Positions 16,384-25,379 of a DNA stretch of 60,668 nt are shown piece after piece. Origin of the DNA: Rhodospirillales bacterium (lineage in GTDB: Bacteria > Pseudomonadota > Alphaproteobacteria > Rhodospirillales > Defluviicoccaceae). The notes under the pieces are model-generated. The model was given only the letters and a program-made list of their open reading frames with translations, ran no database searches and was not told the DNA's origin. Within the stretch, counting starts at the first letter, position 1. Every line of letters starts with the position of its first letter. The stretch lies in assembly GCA_007694935.1 (NCBI GenBank), contig REES01000062.1, positions 1-60,668 of the forward strand, in the 5' to 3' direction. A program made the position numbers and the translations under genes.

Positions 16384-17691
16384 TCAGTCCACCAGTTCGG
16401 CAACGCGTTCGGGCGCGGCCGTCATCACCAGCTGTGCCGCCTTTCGCCCCGACAGCATCGCTTCGTCGCTCCAGAAGTAGGTCCACAACCCGTACCGGCC
16501 GGAGGGGACCACGTGATGACGGCGCATCCAGGCATGAATGGTCTCGAGCGCAGCCCTTCGGTCGAAATCGTAGATGACGTAGGCCCGGCGGATATCGGCG
16601 GTCGAGGTCGCGACGATCCGGGTCTCGTCCGACAGCAACCCGACACGCCTGAGGTCGGCGATGGTCCGGTCGATGGCCGCGGCAGGGTCAGGCGGCGTTC
16701 CGTGATAGGCGATTTCCGCCGAGATTGATGCGTGCCCGTGCGGTGTCGTGCTGTCGACGAAGTGACCCGGCAGGCTGACCCGGAAGAACGCGATGTCAGG
16801 TTCGGGGAAGTGGATCCAATGGCGTACCGGCCGGAGATCGCCGGCAATCCCCAGGTTCACGACGAATATGGAGTTGGTGCGCAGCCGGCCTGCGGCCTGG
16901 CGAACCTCCTCCGGCACGGGTGAGGCGAGGCGCACGAACTCCGGCAACGAAATGGTCGAGATGAGCCGGCGGTAGCGGACCGCATGCCCATTGGCAAACC
17001 GCACCTCGCGCCGTGGGAGGTCGATCGCGGTGGCACGGTGTCCCAGAGACAGCCGCGACTGCCTCGCCGCCAGGGCCTCCGCGATACTGCCGTAGCCGCC
17101 CTGAGTGGGGTACCTGAAGGTTGCGTTGGAGCCGATACCGGTGCGCCGGTCGATCACGGCACCCCGCAGCACCTGCCACGTTGTTGGCTGCGGCACCCGG
17201 TTGCCCGTCCATTCGAAGGTCATCTCGCGGGGATGGACACCCCAGAACTTCTCGCTGTACGGGATCAGGAAGGTGTCCGCGAAGCCGTTGCCGACGCTCG
17301 AACGGATCCAGTCCTCGTAGTTGCCGGGCGGCGGCAGGCGATCCTTGCGGAGGAAGTCGCGGACGCACCGCAGCCGCAGGCTGATGGGGAGCCCGGTGCT
17401 GTTGACCTGAAACGGATATGACGTGTAGACGCCGCGCGCGTAGATGTAGGCGTAGCGGGTCACTTCGGTGAAGCGGACGCCCAGCTCATCCAACAGGTTC
17501 AAGACAATCTTGTTGTTGGTCTGCAGAACGTGGATGCCACGATCGAAGACGAAGCCATCGACCTTGTCCGAGCTCGCCACACCACCCGGTGAATCCTGGG
17601 CCTCGAACACCGGCGCACCGGAGATGTAGCCGGCCGTCAGGCCGGCAAGGCCGCCGCCGAGAATGGCGATGTCTTCCGTTGTGATGCTCAT
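16384..17691 (-). CDS. FAD/NAD(P)-binding oxidoreductase, amine-oxidase or UDP-galactopyranose-mutase-like
   Basis: This 435-residue flavoprotein starts with a dinucleotide-binding motif, IAILGGGLAGLTAG, then FEAQDSPGGVASS and FVFDRGIHVLQT, the pattern of the protoporphyrinogen-oxidase/UDP-galactopyranose mutase superfamily. TQGGYGSIAEAL and the C-terminal LWTYFWSDEAMLSGRKAAQ segment bind the flavin end in this superfamily. In a sugar locus, a role in modifying a nucleotide sugar or lipid-linked sugar is plausible, but the substrate is unknown. I chose ATG at 17691, eight bases after the glycosyltransferase stop; a GTG at 17718 would overlap that gene. Confidence 0.7.
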   Translation of the reverse strand: MSITTEDIAILGGGLAGLTAGYISGAPVFEAQDSPGGVASSDKVDGFVFDRGIHVLQTNNKIVLNLLDELGVRFTEVTRYAYIYARGVYTSYPFQVNSTGLPISLRLRCVRDFLRKDRLPPPGNYEDWIRSSVGNGFADTFLIPYSEKFWGVHPREMTFEWTGNRVPQPTTWQVLRGAVIDRRTGIGSNATFRYPTQGGYGSIAEALAARQSRLSLGHRATAIDLPRREVRFANGHAVRYRRLISTISLPEFVRLASPVPEEVRQAAGRLRTNSIFVVNLGIAGDLRPVRHWIHFPEPDIAFFRVSLPGHFVDSTTPHGHASISAEIAYHGTPPDPAAAIDRTIADLRRVGLLSDETRIVATSTADIRRAYVIYDFDRRAALETIHAWMRRHHVVPSGRYGLWTYFWSDEAMLSGRKAAQLVMTAAPERVAELVD

Positions 17692-17698
17692 GGCCTGT

Positions 17699-18655
17699 TC
17701 ACCCTGGCGGCTTCGCACCGGCTGCCGTTCGGTCCTGCCGGGCGGTGGCCGACGCTTCCCCGCGTCCGTTCGCCGGAGCCGGGGGGAGGAATGGATCGAT
17801 CGCGGCCAGCAGGGCGAAACGGACCATCAACAGAGCCCCGGCGACCCAGCACCGGGGGTCCAGCGGACCGCCGGCGTAGTGGAGCCGATACAGCCGCATC
17901 GCGCCCCGATGAAACATCCAGAGCCGGCGCCAGGTCTTGCGCACCGCCGGCCGGTTGCTTTCGTGATGGGTCGCGGAGAGATGCGGCAGGCTCCAGACTC
18001 CCAGGCCCGCCTTGCCGGCCCGTATGCACCACTCCGTATCCAGCCAGTATGCGAAGAACCCTTCATCCCAGCCGCCGATGCGCTCGATCATGTCGCGGCG
18101 GAACATCATCACCGCCGCGGAGACCTGCTGAACGGGGTGGGGCCGGGTCTCGCCCCGCAGGTCGCGGCGGAGGTAGCGTGCGGTCAACGGGTTCCCTGGC
18201 CACAGGCGGGCCACCAGGCTGCGCCGCCCGAACACCGCCGCCGCAGGGGTGGGAAGGTTGCGGTTGGTTTCCTGCAGCCGCCCGTCCGGATAGTACAGGC
18301 GCGGGGCGCAGATGTGGGCGCTGGGCTCGCGCTCCAGGAAGTCCACCATGGCGGGCAACAGCTCGCGGCGAAACTCGGTGTCGGCATCCAGGATCACGAC
18401 ATAGCGGCCCCTGGCGCGCTCGAACCCGATGTTGGCCGCCCTGGCGTGCCCAAGGTTGGCTCCATTGCGGATGACCACGGCGGACGGAAAGAAGCGACGG
18501 ACGTGTTCGACGGTTCCGTCGGTCGAGCCGTTGTCGACGACAATGATCTCGCGCACGGACCGGGAGGAGTCGGTTACCGACGCGAGGCACCGATGGATGT
18601 CGTGGCGGGAATTCCAGGTCACCACCACGACGGAGAGATCGATCTGTCCCGTCAT
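17699..18655 (-). CDS. family 2 glycosyltransferase, rhamnosyltransferase-like
   Basis: The 318-residue enzyme has the GT2 start LSVVVVTWNSRHDI, then IIVVDNGSTDGT, NLGHARAANIGF, and VVILDADTEF carrying the metal-binding DXD. This set, with AVMMFRRDMIERIGGWDEGFFAYWLDTEW (quoted in part: GGWDEGFF), is typical of WbbL-type rhamnosyltransferases. It probably transfers the rhamnose made by the adjacent rml genes. The ATG overlaps the upstream stop (ATGA). A hydrophobic segment near the C-terminus (about 265-295) may tether it to the membrane. Confidence 0.8.
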   Translation of the reverse strand: MTGQIDLSVVVVTWNSRHDIHRCLASVTDSSRSVREIIVVDNGSTDGTVEHVRRFFPSAVVIRNGANLGHARAANIGFERARGRYVVILDADTEFRRELLPAMVDFLEREPSAHICAPRLYYPDGRLQETNRNLPTPAAAVFGRRSLVARLWPGNPLTARYLRRDLRGETRPHPVQQVSAAVMMFRRDMIERIGGWDEGFFAYWLDTEWCIRAGKAGLGVWSLPHLSATHHESNRPAVRKTWRRLWMFHRGAMRLYRLHYAGGPLDPRCWVAGALLMVRFALLAAIDPFLPPAPANGRGEASATARQDRTAAGAKPPG

Positions 18656-19563
18656 GCCAGCATGACCGCGTAATGGTTGTGAATGTAGTCGGCCAGCGCT
18701 TCCCGCCACGGTCGCATCAGGTTGAGATTGATCGCGCTGAGGCGCCGGTTGATCATCATTTCCGATCGCGGCCGTGGTGCGAAATATTCGGAGGCGAAGA
18801 AGTCCGATCCCACCGGGTGCACGTCAACGTCGTTGCGGCCCGATATCGCCACGATCTCCCGTGCCACGTCGAAACGTGTGCCGGCCCCCTCGCAGACCAT
18901 GTGATAGGTGCCGAAGGCATCCCGCTCCAGCAGCTCGCCGAGGTTGCAGGCAAAGTCGTAGGTGTAGGTCGGGGTGCCCCACTTGTCGTCGACGGCGTGG
19001 ATGACGCGGGCACCGCCGATCAACTGGTCGAGGATCTTGGAAACGAACTTGTGATCCATGCCCGGCCCTCCGCCGACCATCCAGCCGGCGCGGATGACGT
19101 AGTGCCGCGGGCACACCGCCCGTACCCGTTCCTCGCCTTCGAACTTCGTCGCGCCATACACCATGATCGGATTGGGCCGATCATTCTCGTCGTAGAATCC
19201 GTCCTTCTCGCCGTCGAATACGCCCGCGGTGCTGATGTACACGTGCACCGCGCCATGGTCGTGGGCCAATCGGGCCATCAATTCCGCGCCCTCGGCATTG
19301 GTGCTGTGCGCCTCGTCAGGGTGCGTTTCGCAATACTCGAGGTTGGTTTCGGCGGCGAGGTTGATGATCAGGTCCGGCCGAAAGTCATGGACGATCCGCT
19401 CGGCTTCATCGCGATCGCGGATGTCGAGCCGCGCCTGCCACGGGGCAGAAGGGGCGCGATCACTGGCGTGGACCGCGGTGCTGTGCTTCAGGAAGAAAGG
19501 GTATACGGCGCGGCCCAGCATGCCGCCGCATCCCGTGATCATCACGCGCTTCAGCTTGGTCAT
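18652..19563 (-). CDS. RmlD-like sugar-nucleotide reductase (extended SDR)
   Basis: The 303-residue protein belongs to the RmlD-substrate-binding/extended SDR family. It has VMITGCGGMLGRAV at the N-terminus, NLAAETNLEYCE, ISTAGVFDGEKDG and a catalytic YGATKFEGE. It differs clearly from the RmlD encoded 4 kb away in the same operon, so it probably reduces a different keto sugar. Candidate roles include 6-deoxy-sugar branch enzymes. GAGG six bases upstream supports the ATG at 19563. Confidence 0.75.
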   Translation of the reverse strand: MTKLKRVMITGCGGMLGRAVYPFFLKHSTAVHASDRAPSAPWQARLDIRDRDEAERIVHDFRPDLIINLAAETNLEYCETHPDEAHSTNAEGAELMARLAHDHGAVHVYISTAGVFDGEKDGFYDENDRPNPIMVYGATKFEGEERVRAVCPRHYVIRAGWMVGGGPGMDHKFVSKILDQLIGGARVIHAVDDKWGTPTYTYDFACNLGELLERDAFGTYHMVCEGAGTRFDVAREIVAISGRNDVDVHPVGSDFFASEYFAPRPRSEMMINRRLSAINLNLMRPWREALADYIHNHYAVMLA

Positions 19564-19693
19564 TGTTGTCCTCGGATTCCTGCCACGGATCGGTTCCTGT
19601 GCCTCGATTTCACTGGGCCGACTTGGCCCAGTGACGACGAATCCTGCCCGCATCCCGGGTGATGGATGTGAGCTGATGGCTATTGCCTGACCA

Positions 19694-20536
19694 TTAGAAT
19701 GCCCCGCGCCGTGCCAGCACGAGCCAAGCCGTGCGCATCAGGATCCGCAGATCCAGGGCGAGGCTGCGGGCTCTGACGTACCGGAGATCCCAGGCAATCG
19801 TCTCCAGGAACGGCAGGTTGCCGCGGCCGTTGGTCTGGGCAAGGCCGGTGATGCCGGGCTTGACGGCGAAGCGCAGCATCTCCTCCGGCGAGAGATTGGG
19901 CAGCATCTCCGGAAGTTCGGGCCGCGGGCCGACCAGGCGCATGTCCCCGGTCAGGACGCACCAGAAGTTGGGCAGTTCGTCGACAGTGAGCCGGCGCAGT
20001 ACCCTGCCGATCGGGGTGATCCGCGGATCGCGCCAGTTCGGCTTCTTGTAGCCACCGGTCCTCATGTCCTCCCGGCTGTAGCGGTAGTCATACAGCTCCG
20101 GCCAGCGTTGCCGCGCATCGGCGTACATCGTCCGGAACTTGACGAAGCGGAAGCTCTCCGGAACCAGGTAATACCGGTCCGGGTCGAACCGACCCTCGGG
20201 CGGCAGCAGATCAGTGCGCCCGATCAGGTCGCGACCACGCACGGGTCGGCTCATGGTGGTCCGCTGCTGGAAGAACAGAGCCGGGCCCGGTGTTTCGAGT
20301 CGGATCACGATCGCCTGGAGCAGCATGATCGGCGCGGCAGCCAGCAGCGCCACCAGTGCGAACACGCGCTCAAAAGCGACGTACAGCGCCTCGGCCGCGC
20401 GGGAGAACGGATGCCGCTGAGAAGGCTCGGGAGCCCAACCCACCGGAATCGCGTAGACCGGCCGCAAGACCGGACCGGGCGACGACAGCTCCAGCTCTAC
20501 CACCGGCTGAGCTGCTATGTTATCGTGGCGGCTCAT
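19694..20536 (-). CDS. initiating sugar-phosphate transferase (ExoY/WcaJ C-terminal type)
   Basis: This enzyme loads the first sugar-1-phosphate onto undecaprenyl phosphate. The 280-residue protein has one hydrophobic helix (about 58-80), then the bacterial sugar transferase domain: RFVKFRTM, RRLTVDELPNFW, VGPRPELPE and KPGITGLAQTNGR, all family hallmarks. It lacks the four N-terminal helices and CoA-binding-like domain of WbaP/WcaJ, so it is the short ExoY type. It is the first gene of the minus-strand run, 130 bases before the reductase gene, and has a good promoter candidate upstream. Confidence 0.9.
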   Translation of the reverse strand: MSRHDNIAAQPVVELELSSPGPVLRPVYAIPVGWAPEPSQRHPFSRAAEALYVAFERVFALVALLAAAPIMLLQAIVIRLETPGPALFFQQRTTMSRPVRGRDLIGRTDLLPPEGRFDPDRYYLVPESFRFVKFRTMYADARQRWPELYDYRYSREDMRTGGYKKPNWRDPRITPIGRVLRRLTVDELPNFWCVLTGDMRLVGPRPELPEMLPNLSPEEMLRFAVKPGITGLAQTNGRGNLPFLETIAWDLRYVRARSLALDLRILMRTAWLVLARRGAF

Positions 20537-20660
20537 GCAACCCTAGGTCGCATAAAGCCGCAGTAAACTACACTGTCGAACATCAGCCCCACAAGCCTCC
20601 GCGCTGGCTTCTTGGCGTCCAACGCTGGACTGCTATCATGCCCCCATCCAGCCTGCCCGG

Positions 20661-20691
20661 ATTATAAACACGACGAAGCGGGCCACATCAA
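20661..20691 (-). promoter_or_regulatory. candidate promoter of the minus-strand polysaccharide operon
   Basis: On the minus strand TTGATG (20691-20686) is followed by a perfect TATAAT (20666-20661) at 19-base spacing; the overlapping TTTATA gives 17-base spacing. The implied leader to the sugar transferase ATG is about 120 bases. Not tested. Confidence 0.45.
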
Positions 20692-20729
20692 CCCGCAAAT
20701 GGGGGGTGTGCATTCAAGGTAGAATTACT

Positions 20730-20751
20730 TATTCTCGTCTTTACAAGAATA
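20730..20751. repeat. inverted repeat, possible operator
   Basis: TATTCT (20730-20735) and AGAATA (20746-20751) are perfect inverted half-sites separated by ten bases, centre-to-centre spacing 16. The size suits a dimeric regulator site, but chance cannot be excluded. Confidence 0.25.
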
Positions 20752-20926
20752 CGGGAGCGACAACGGCGGAGCAAAAGACCTCAAGAGGGGGCGCGACCCT
20801 GCCGACCGGCCGCGATCGCATGCAACTCCGGATCACTCTCGCGCCACGATCCCGGGAAAGGGAAGGGCAGTCCGTCGGTTGAGGGACCGGCTTTCCATCC
20901 GGCCGGGTCGATCCTATCTTTCATCC

Positions 20927-21493
20927 ATGTCAGGGCTTCGCGCTTATCAGCGTGTCGGTTTGGTGGTTGCCGTTGCCGTCACCGTCTGGCTGGGGTCGAG
21001 TGGCGCACTTTTGGCCGATCACCGGCCTCTGAGGGATTTCTTTGGCATCTATGAAGGTCAGAGCATTTCCGTCACGGAGTACGGGTTGCAGACACGTGAC
21101 CTCGGCGTCACCATCCGCCCGGCGAAGCGTGGCTTCAGTCTGTCTTGGACAACTGTGATCCACACCGAGTCCGATGAACACTCGCGGAAGTCCTACTCGA
21201 TCGATTTCGTGCTCACGCCGGATTCCCACGTCTTCGCTTCCGCGATGCGGCGGGACATGTTCGGGCATCGCGTCCCGCTGGACCCGATGAAGGGGGATCC
21301 GTTCGTATGGGCTCGGATCACCGGCAACACCCTCTCGGTTTATGCCTTGATCATTGCGCCGGATGGCGGTTACGACCTGCAGACCTATGATCGCACTCTG
21401 ATCGACGACGGCTTGCGCCTGGAGTTCTATCGAATCCGGGAGGGGCAGATCGGTACCATGGTGACCGGCTTTCTCAAGCGCGTCGGCAACTAG
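20927..21493 (+). CDS. exported protein of unknown function
   Basis: The 188-residue product has a signal peptide (residues 1-31: YQR, a hydrophobic run, then SGALLADH). The mature part contains many beta-strand-like segments such as GLQTRDLGVTIRP, FSLSWTTVIHT and NTLSVYALIIAPDGGYDLQTYDR, suggesting a small periplasmic beta-barrel or lipocalin-like fold. I recognise no family by name. The ATG gives a clean signal peptide, although its ribosome site is weak; a longer TTG start at 20879 is possible. It is 27 bases upstream of cutA and may be cotranscribed. Confidence 0.6.
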   Translation: MSGLRAYQRVGLVVAVAVTVWLGSSGALLADHRPLRDFFGIYEGQSISVTEYGLQTRDLGVTIRPAKRGFSLSWTTVIHTESDEHSRKSYSIDFVLTPDSHVFASAMRRDMFGHRVPLDPMKGDPFVWARITGNTLSVYALIIAPDGGYDLQTYDRTLIDDGLRLEFYRIREGQIGTMVTGFLKRVGN

Positions 21494-21520
21494 GCGTTGA
21501 TGGGTGGGGGGCAAGGCAGC

Positions 21521-21835
21521 ATGACGGCGGTGCTGATCTATGTGACCACGGCGAGCCACGACGAGGCGGTGCGCATCGCGCATGCCGTGGTGGGCGAGCG
21601 TCTGGCGGCGTGCGCCAACGTCATGGCCCCGATGACCTCGGTGTTCCGCTGGGAGGGCGCGATCCAGGAGGAGAGCGAGGTGCCGCTGATCCTGAAGACG
21701 GAGGAGTCCCTGGTCGGGCGTCTGACCGAAAGGGTGAAGCAGCTTCACTCCTACCAGTGTCCGTGCGTCGTGGCACTGCCAGTGACCGGCGGCAATCCCG
21801 CGTTCCTCGACTGGATCGTCGAGGAAACCGCCTGA
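21521..21835 (+). CDS. cutA: divalent-cation tolerance protein CutA
   Basis: CutA is a small trimeric ferredoxin-fold protein linked to copper tolerance. The 104-residue product has the family pattern VLIYVTTASHDEAVRIAHAVV, ERLAACANV, FRWEGAIQEESEVPLILKT and the C-terminal YQCPCVVALPV with GNPAFLDWI. The ATG at 21521 follows AAGG at a proper distance and matches the normal length; an earlier ATG at 21500 would add an atypical Gly-rich leader. It converges on ispDF with six bases between. Confidence 0.9.
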   Translation: MTAVLIYVTTASHDEAVRIAHAVVGERLAACANVMAPMTSVFRWEGAIQEESEVPLILKTEESLVGRLTERVKQLHSYQCPCVVALPVTGGNPAFLDWIVEETA

Positions 21836-21841
21836 CCCGAT

Positions 21842-23056
21842 CTAGCCGGCGGCGTTTCGCCACGGTTCCGCGGGTTCGGCCGGCATGCTGACGGTTGCGG
21901 CGGCCTGGACGGCGATGCCCTCGCCGCGGCCGGTGAAACCCAGTCGTTCGGTGGTGGTCGCCTTGATGCTGATGCGTCGCGGCACGAGTCCCAGAATGTC
22001 GGCGATGCGGGCGGCCATGGCGGCGCGATGCGGCCCGATCTTCGGCCGTTCGCAGATGACGGTAAGGTCCAGGTGGACGATCCGGCCGCCGGCCTGCGCC
22101 ACCATCTCGGCGGCATGGCGAAGGAAGCCGGCCGAAGGCGCACCCTGCCAGCGCGGGTCACTCGGGGGAAAATGGCTGCCGATGTCGCCCGCCGCGATGG
22201 CGCCGAGGATGGCATCGGTGGCAGCGTGGAGCGCCACGTCGGCATCGGAATGGCCGATCAGGCCGGCATCGTGGGGAATCGCAATGCCGCCCAGCATGAC
22301 GTGGTCGCCGGGGCCGAAGCGATGGACGTCGAAGCCGAAACCGGTGCGGGTCTCGGTCTCCGCAAGCAGCCGGCGCTCGGCTCGCCGGTAATCGTCGGGG
22401 GTGGTCACCTTGACATTGTCCTCGTCCCCGGGGACCAGGGCGACGGCAAGGCCGGCTCGTTCCGCGACTTGCGCATCGTCGGTGCAAGCCTCCCCGGCCA
22501 GCCGACGGTGGGCCGCGAGTATCAGGTCATAGCGAAACGCCTGGGGCGTCTGCACCCGGTAGAGACCGGTTCTGTCGACGGTATCGGCGATCCGGCCCGG
22601 CTGGTCGCGGTCCACCCGCTTCAGGGTGTCGTGGACCGGCACCGCCGGCACCGCGGCGGGAGCGAGGGCAAGGGCAGCGAGCGTCCGGTCGATCAGGTCC
22701 GGCGGGCAGAAGGGGCGTGCGGCGTCATGGATCAGTACCGCTGCCGGCGGATGCTGCGCCAGGCTCTCGAGACCCAGGCGGGCCGACTCCTGGCGGCTGG
22801 CGCCACCGGCCACGGGTGGCTCCATGTCGAGGCCGGCCACCGCACGGTCGTAATGCTCCCGGTCGTCGGCGCGGAACACCACACGCACCGCCGTGATGCG
22901 AGGATGGTTGAGGAACGGTGTGATCGCGCGCCGCAACATGGCAACGCCGGCCAACGGTTGGTACTGCTTCGGCACGGTCCCGCCCAGGCGCTCGCCGCGC
23001 CCGCCGGCAACGATCAGCGCGACGGCGTCGGTCATCGGCGTCGGTTCCTGGTCCAT
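21842..23056 (-). CDS. ispDF: bifunctional 2-C-methyl-D-erythritol 4-phosphate cytidylyltransferase / MECDP synthase
   Basis: This is the fused non-mevalonate isoprenoid enzyme common in Alphaproteobacteria. The IspD part (about 8-235) has ALIVAGGRGERLGG, PKQYQPL and LIHDAARPF. The IspF part (about 241-395) has TGFGFDVHRFGPGD with the metal-binding Asp and His, GHSDADVALHA, and the GDIGSHFPPSDP loop. The 404-residue length is right for the fusion. The ATG at 23056 follows GGGGA; a second ATG seven codons later is possible. Confidence 0.95.
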   Translation of the reverse strand: MDQEPTPMTDAVALIVAGGRGERLGGTVPKQYQPLAGVAMLRRAITPFLNHPRITAVRVVFRADDREHYDRAVAGLDMEPPVAGGASRQESARLGLESLAQHPPAAVLIHDAARPFCPPDLIDRTLAALALAPAAVPAVPVHDTLKRVDRDQPGRIADTVDRTGLYRVQTPQAFRYDLILAAHRRLAGEACTDDAQVAERAGLAVALVPGDEDNVKVTTPDDYRRAERRLLAETETRTGFGFDVHRFGPGDHVMLGGIAIPHDAGLIGHSDADVALHAATDAILGAIAAGDIGSHFPPSDPRWQGAPSAGFLRHAAEMVAQAGGRIVHLDLTVICERPKIGPHRAAMAARIADILGLVPRRISIKATTTERLGFTGRGEGIAVQAAATVSMPAEPAEPWRNAAG

Positions 23057-23203
23057 GGCAGGTTTCCCCGATGCAGTTTGGGGGTGGTAAAGCTGGGAAG
23101 GTCACGCTAGTCGGTGGCTCGGGTGTTGCCAATCTCGATGATCGGCGTGACCGGCCACGATCCGGTGGCACCGGCCGGCGGTTTGCTGCGGTTTTGAACG
23201 GAC

Positions 23204-23234
23204 TTGCTTGAATTCGGCGCAAACTGCCTATCTA
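23204..23234 (+). promoter_or_regulatory. candidate promoter of the dusB-ntr operon
   Basis: TTGCTT (23204-23209) and TATCTA (23229-23234) are 19 bases apart. A start near 23241 would favour translation of dusB from the ATG at 23265. The spacing is slightly long, so this is tentative. Confidence 0.3.
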
Positions 23235-23264
23235 ATCGGCACTCTCATGCGTGATGGACCTGCC

Positions 23265-24251
23265 ATGCGGCTTCGGATCGGCACCGTGGTGCTGGACACC
23301 CCCGTGATCCTGGCGCCGATGTCGGGCGTCACCGACCTGCCATTCCGGCGGGTGGTGCGCGGATTCGGTGCAGGCCTCGTGGTCTCGGAGATGATCGCGA
23401 GCAAGGCGATGATCCGGGCGGCCGCCAAGAGCCTTCGGCGCGCCACCTCGTCGGCGGAGCGGCAGCCCGTGGCGGTGCAGCTTGCCGGGTGCGAGCCCGC
23501 GGTGATGGCCGATGCGGCGCGGCTGTGCCGCGATCAGGGGGCCGCCATCATCGACATCAACATGGGCTGTCCGGTCAAGAAAGTGGTGAAGGGAGACGCC
23601 GGGGCCGCACTGATGCGGGAAGAGGGCTTGGCCCGTGACATCCTGGCGGCGGTGGTCGCGGCAGTTGATGTGCCGGTCACTCTGAAGATGCGCACCGGTT
23701 GGGACGAGCGGTCCCGCAACGCCCCCGGGCTTGCCCGCATTGCCGAGGACTGCGGTGTCCGGGCGGTCACCGTGCACGGCCGTACCCGCTGCCAGTTCTA
23801 TGGCGGCCGAGCCGATTGGGCCTTCATCCGCGAGGTGAAGGACGCCGTCTCGATTCCGGTGATCGCGAACGGCGACGTCACCGGACCGGAGGACGCGAGG
23901 GAGATTCTGCGCATATCGGGAGCGGACGGCGTGATGATCGGCCGCGGCGCCTACGGCCGGCCATGGCTGCTCCGGCAAGTGTGCGAATTCCTGGCTACCG
24001 GCGAGATCGCGCCAGAACCGTCCCTGGCGGAGAAAATGGCAACGTTACTGGAGCACTATCAGGCGATGCTGGATCACTATGGCAAGCAGGCGGGGATGCG
24101 TGCCGCCCGCAAGCATATCGGCTGGTACTCGAAGGGTCTGCCCGGCGGTGCCGCCTTTCGCGCGGCGATCATGCAGATCGATGATCCGGAAAAAGCCATC
24201 GCCACCATTCATGAGTTCTTCAGCCCGCTCGTCGAGCGGGCGGCGGCGTGA
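23265..24251 (+). CDS. dusB: tRNA-dihydrouridine synthase B
   Basis: DusB reduces uridine in the D-loop of tRNAs using FMN. The 328-residue protein has [17 protein letters not shown] at the N-terminus, [12 protein letters not shown] with the catalytic cysteine, [35 protein letters not shown] and [11 protein letters not shown]. The ATG at 23265 aligns with the usual N-terminus just before the first strand; starts at 23208 or 23247 would add residues of no known role. It heads the conserved dusB-ntrB-ntrC arrangement, ten bases before ntrB. Confidence 0.93.
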   Translation: MRLRIGTVVLDTPVILAPMSGVTDLPFRRVVRGFGAGLVVSEMIASKAMIRAAAKSLRRATSSAERQPVAVQLAGCEPAVMADAARLCRDQGAAIIDINMGCPVKKVVKGDAGAALMREEGLARDILAAVVAAVDVPVTLKMRTGWDERSRNAPGLARIAEDCGVRAVTVHGRTRCQFYGGRADWAFIREVKDAVSIPVIANGDVTGPEDAREILRISGADGVMIGRGAYGRPWLLRQVCEFLATGEIAPEPSLAEKMATLLEHYQAMLDHYGKQAGMRAARKHIGWYSKGLPGGAAFRAAIMQIDDPEKAIATIHEFFSPLVERAAA

Positions 24252-24260
24252 CCGGCACCC

Positions 24261-25379
24261 ATGAGGAAAAGTGTGGTCAAGCTCCGCCGCCCGGCGGGTC
24301 TGGAGATCGATACCGGCGCGATACTCGACGCGCTGGCCAGCGTGGTGGCGGTGGTGGATCGGGACTTGGCGATCCTTCACGTCAACACCGCGGGTGAGCA
24401 GTTTTTTCAGGGCAGCGCCGACTACCTCAAGGGGCAGAAGCTCACCGACATGCTGCCGACGGACAGCCCCCTGTTCGGACTGATCCAACAGGCGCGGGAC
24501 GCCGGGCATCCCGTCACCGAGTACCATGTCACCTTGTCGAGCCCGCGGATCGGCCACCATTTCGTCAATGTGCAGGCCTGCCCGGTCGCGGAAATCGCGG
24601 GAGCCGTGGTGATCAATCTCCAGGAGCAGTCAATCGCTGCCAAGATCGATCGGCAGTTGACCCACCGGGGCGCAGCCCGATCGGTGGCGGCACTTGCCGC
24701 CATGCTCGCGCACGAAGTAAAGAATCCGGTTGCCGGCATCCGCGGAGCCGCCCAGTTGCTGGAGCAGAGCGTCGAGCCGGCGGACCGTCCGTTGACCCGG
24801 TTAATCCGCGATGAAGCGGACCGGGTGTGCGCCCTGGTCGACCGGATGGAGGTGTTTTCCGCCGGCGGTCCGCTTCAGCGGGACGGGGTCAACATCCATG
24901 AGGTGCTGAACCGGGTGCTGATGCTGGCCAAGAGCAGCTTCGGCCGTCATCTCCACGTGGTCGAGAGCTATGATCCGTCGCTGCCGCCGGTGTACGGCAA
25001 CCGCGACCAGTTGACGCAGGTGTTTCTAAACCTGATCAAGAACGCAGCGGAGGCCGCCCCGGATCCCGGCGGCGAGGTGGTGATCTCCACCGCCTATTGG
25101 CACGGCGTGCGCTTCGCGGTGCCGGGCCGGCGGTCGCGGGTCCACCTGCCGCTGATGGTCAGCATCCAGGACAACGGTGAGGGTATTCCGGAGGATCTGC
25201 GGCCGCACCTGTTCGATCCGTTCGTCACCTCCAAGCCCCGCGGCAGCGGCCTCGGCCTCGCCCTGGTGGCCAAGATCATCGGCGACCACGGTGGCGTGAT
25301 CGAGTTCCAGAGCCAGCCGAAGCGGACGGTGTTCCGGGTCATGCTGCCCATGTATCCGCCGGCGGAGGAGGGCGCGTGA
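24261..25379 (+). CDS. ntrB: nitrogen regulation sensor kinase NtrB
   Basis: NtrB (GlnL) is the soluble kinase that controls NtrC under the influence of PII. The 372-residue protein has an N-terminal PAS domain (about 18-125), the H-box [11 protein letters not shown] with the phosphorylated His at residue 151, and a catalytic ATPase domain with NLIKNAAEA (N box), DNGEGIP (G1) and GSGLGLALV (G2). No membrane helix is present, as expected. The stop overlaps the GTG of ntrC by four bases. Confidence 0.95.
   Translation: MRKSVVKLRRPAGLEIDTGAILDALASVVAVVDRDLAILHVNTAGEQFFQGSADYLKGQKLTDMLPTDSPLFGLIQQARDAGHPVTEYHVTLSSPRIGHHFVNVQACPVAEIAGAVVINLQEQSIAAKIDRQLTHRGAARSVAALAAMLAHEVKNPVAGIRGAAQLLEQSVEPADRPLTRLIRDEADRVCALVDRMEVFSAGGPLQRDGVNIHEVLNRVLMLAKSSFGRHLHVVESYDPSLPPVYGNRDQLTQVFLNLIKNAAEAAPDPGGEVVISTAYWHGVRFAVPGRRSRVHLPLMVSIQDNGEGIPEDLRPHLFDPFVTSKPRGSGLGLALVAKIIGDHGGVIEFQSQPKRTVFRVMLPMYPPAEEGA

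Larger units (their letters stand above)
20537..20926. other. divergent intergenic region between the polysaccharide locus and the housekeeping region
   Basis: There is no gene in this stretch. It carries the promoter candidate for the sugar transferase and an unusually AT-rich patch around 20705-20755 that includes an inverted repeat. It marks the boundary between the polysaccharide locus and conserved chromosomal genes. Confidence 0.5.
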
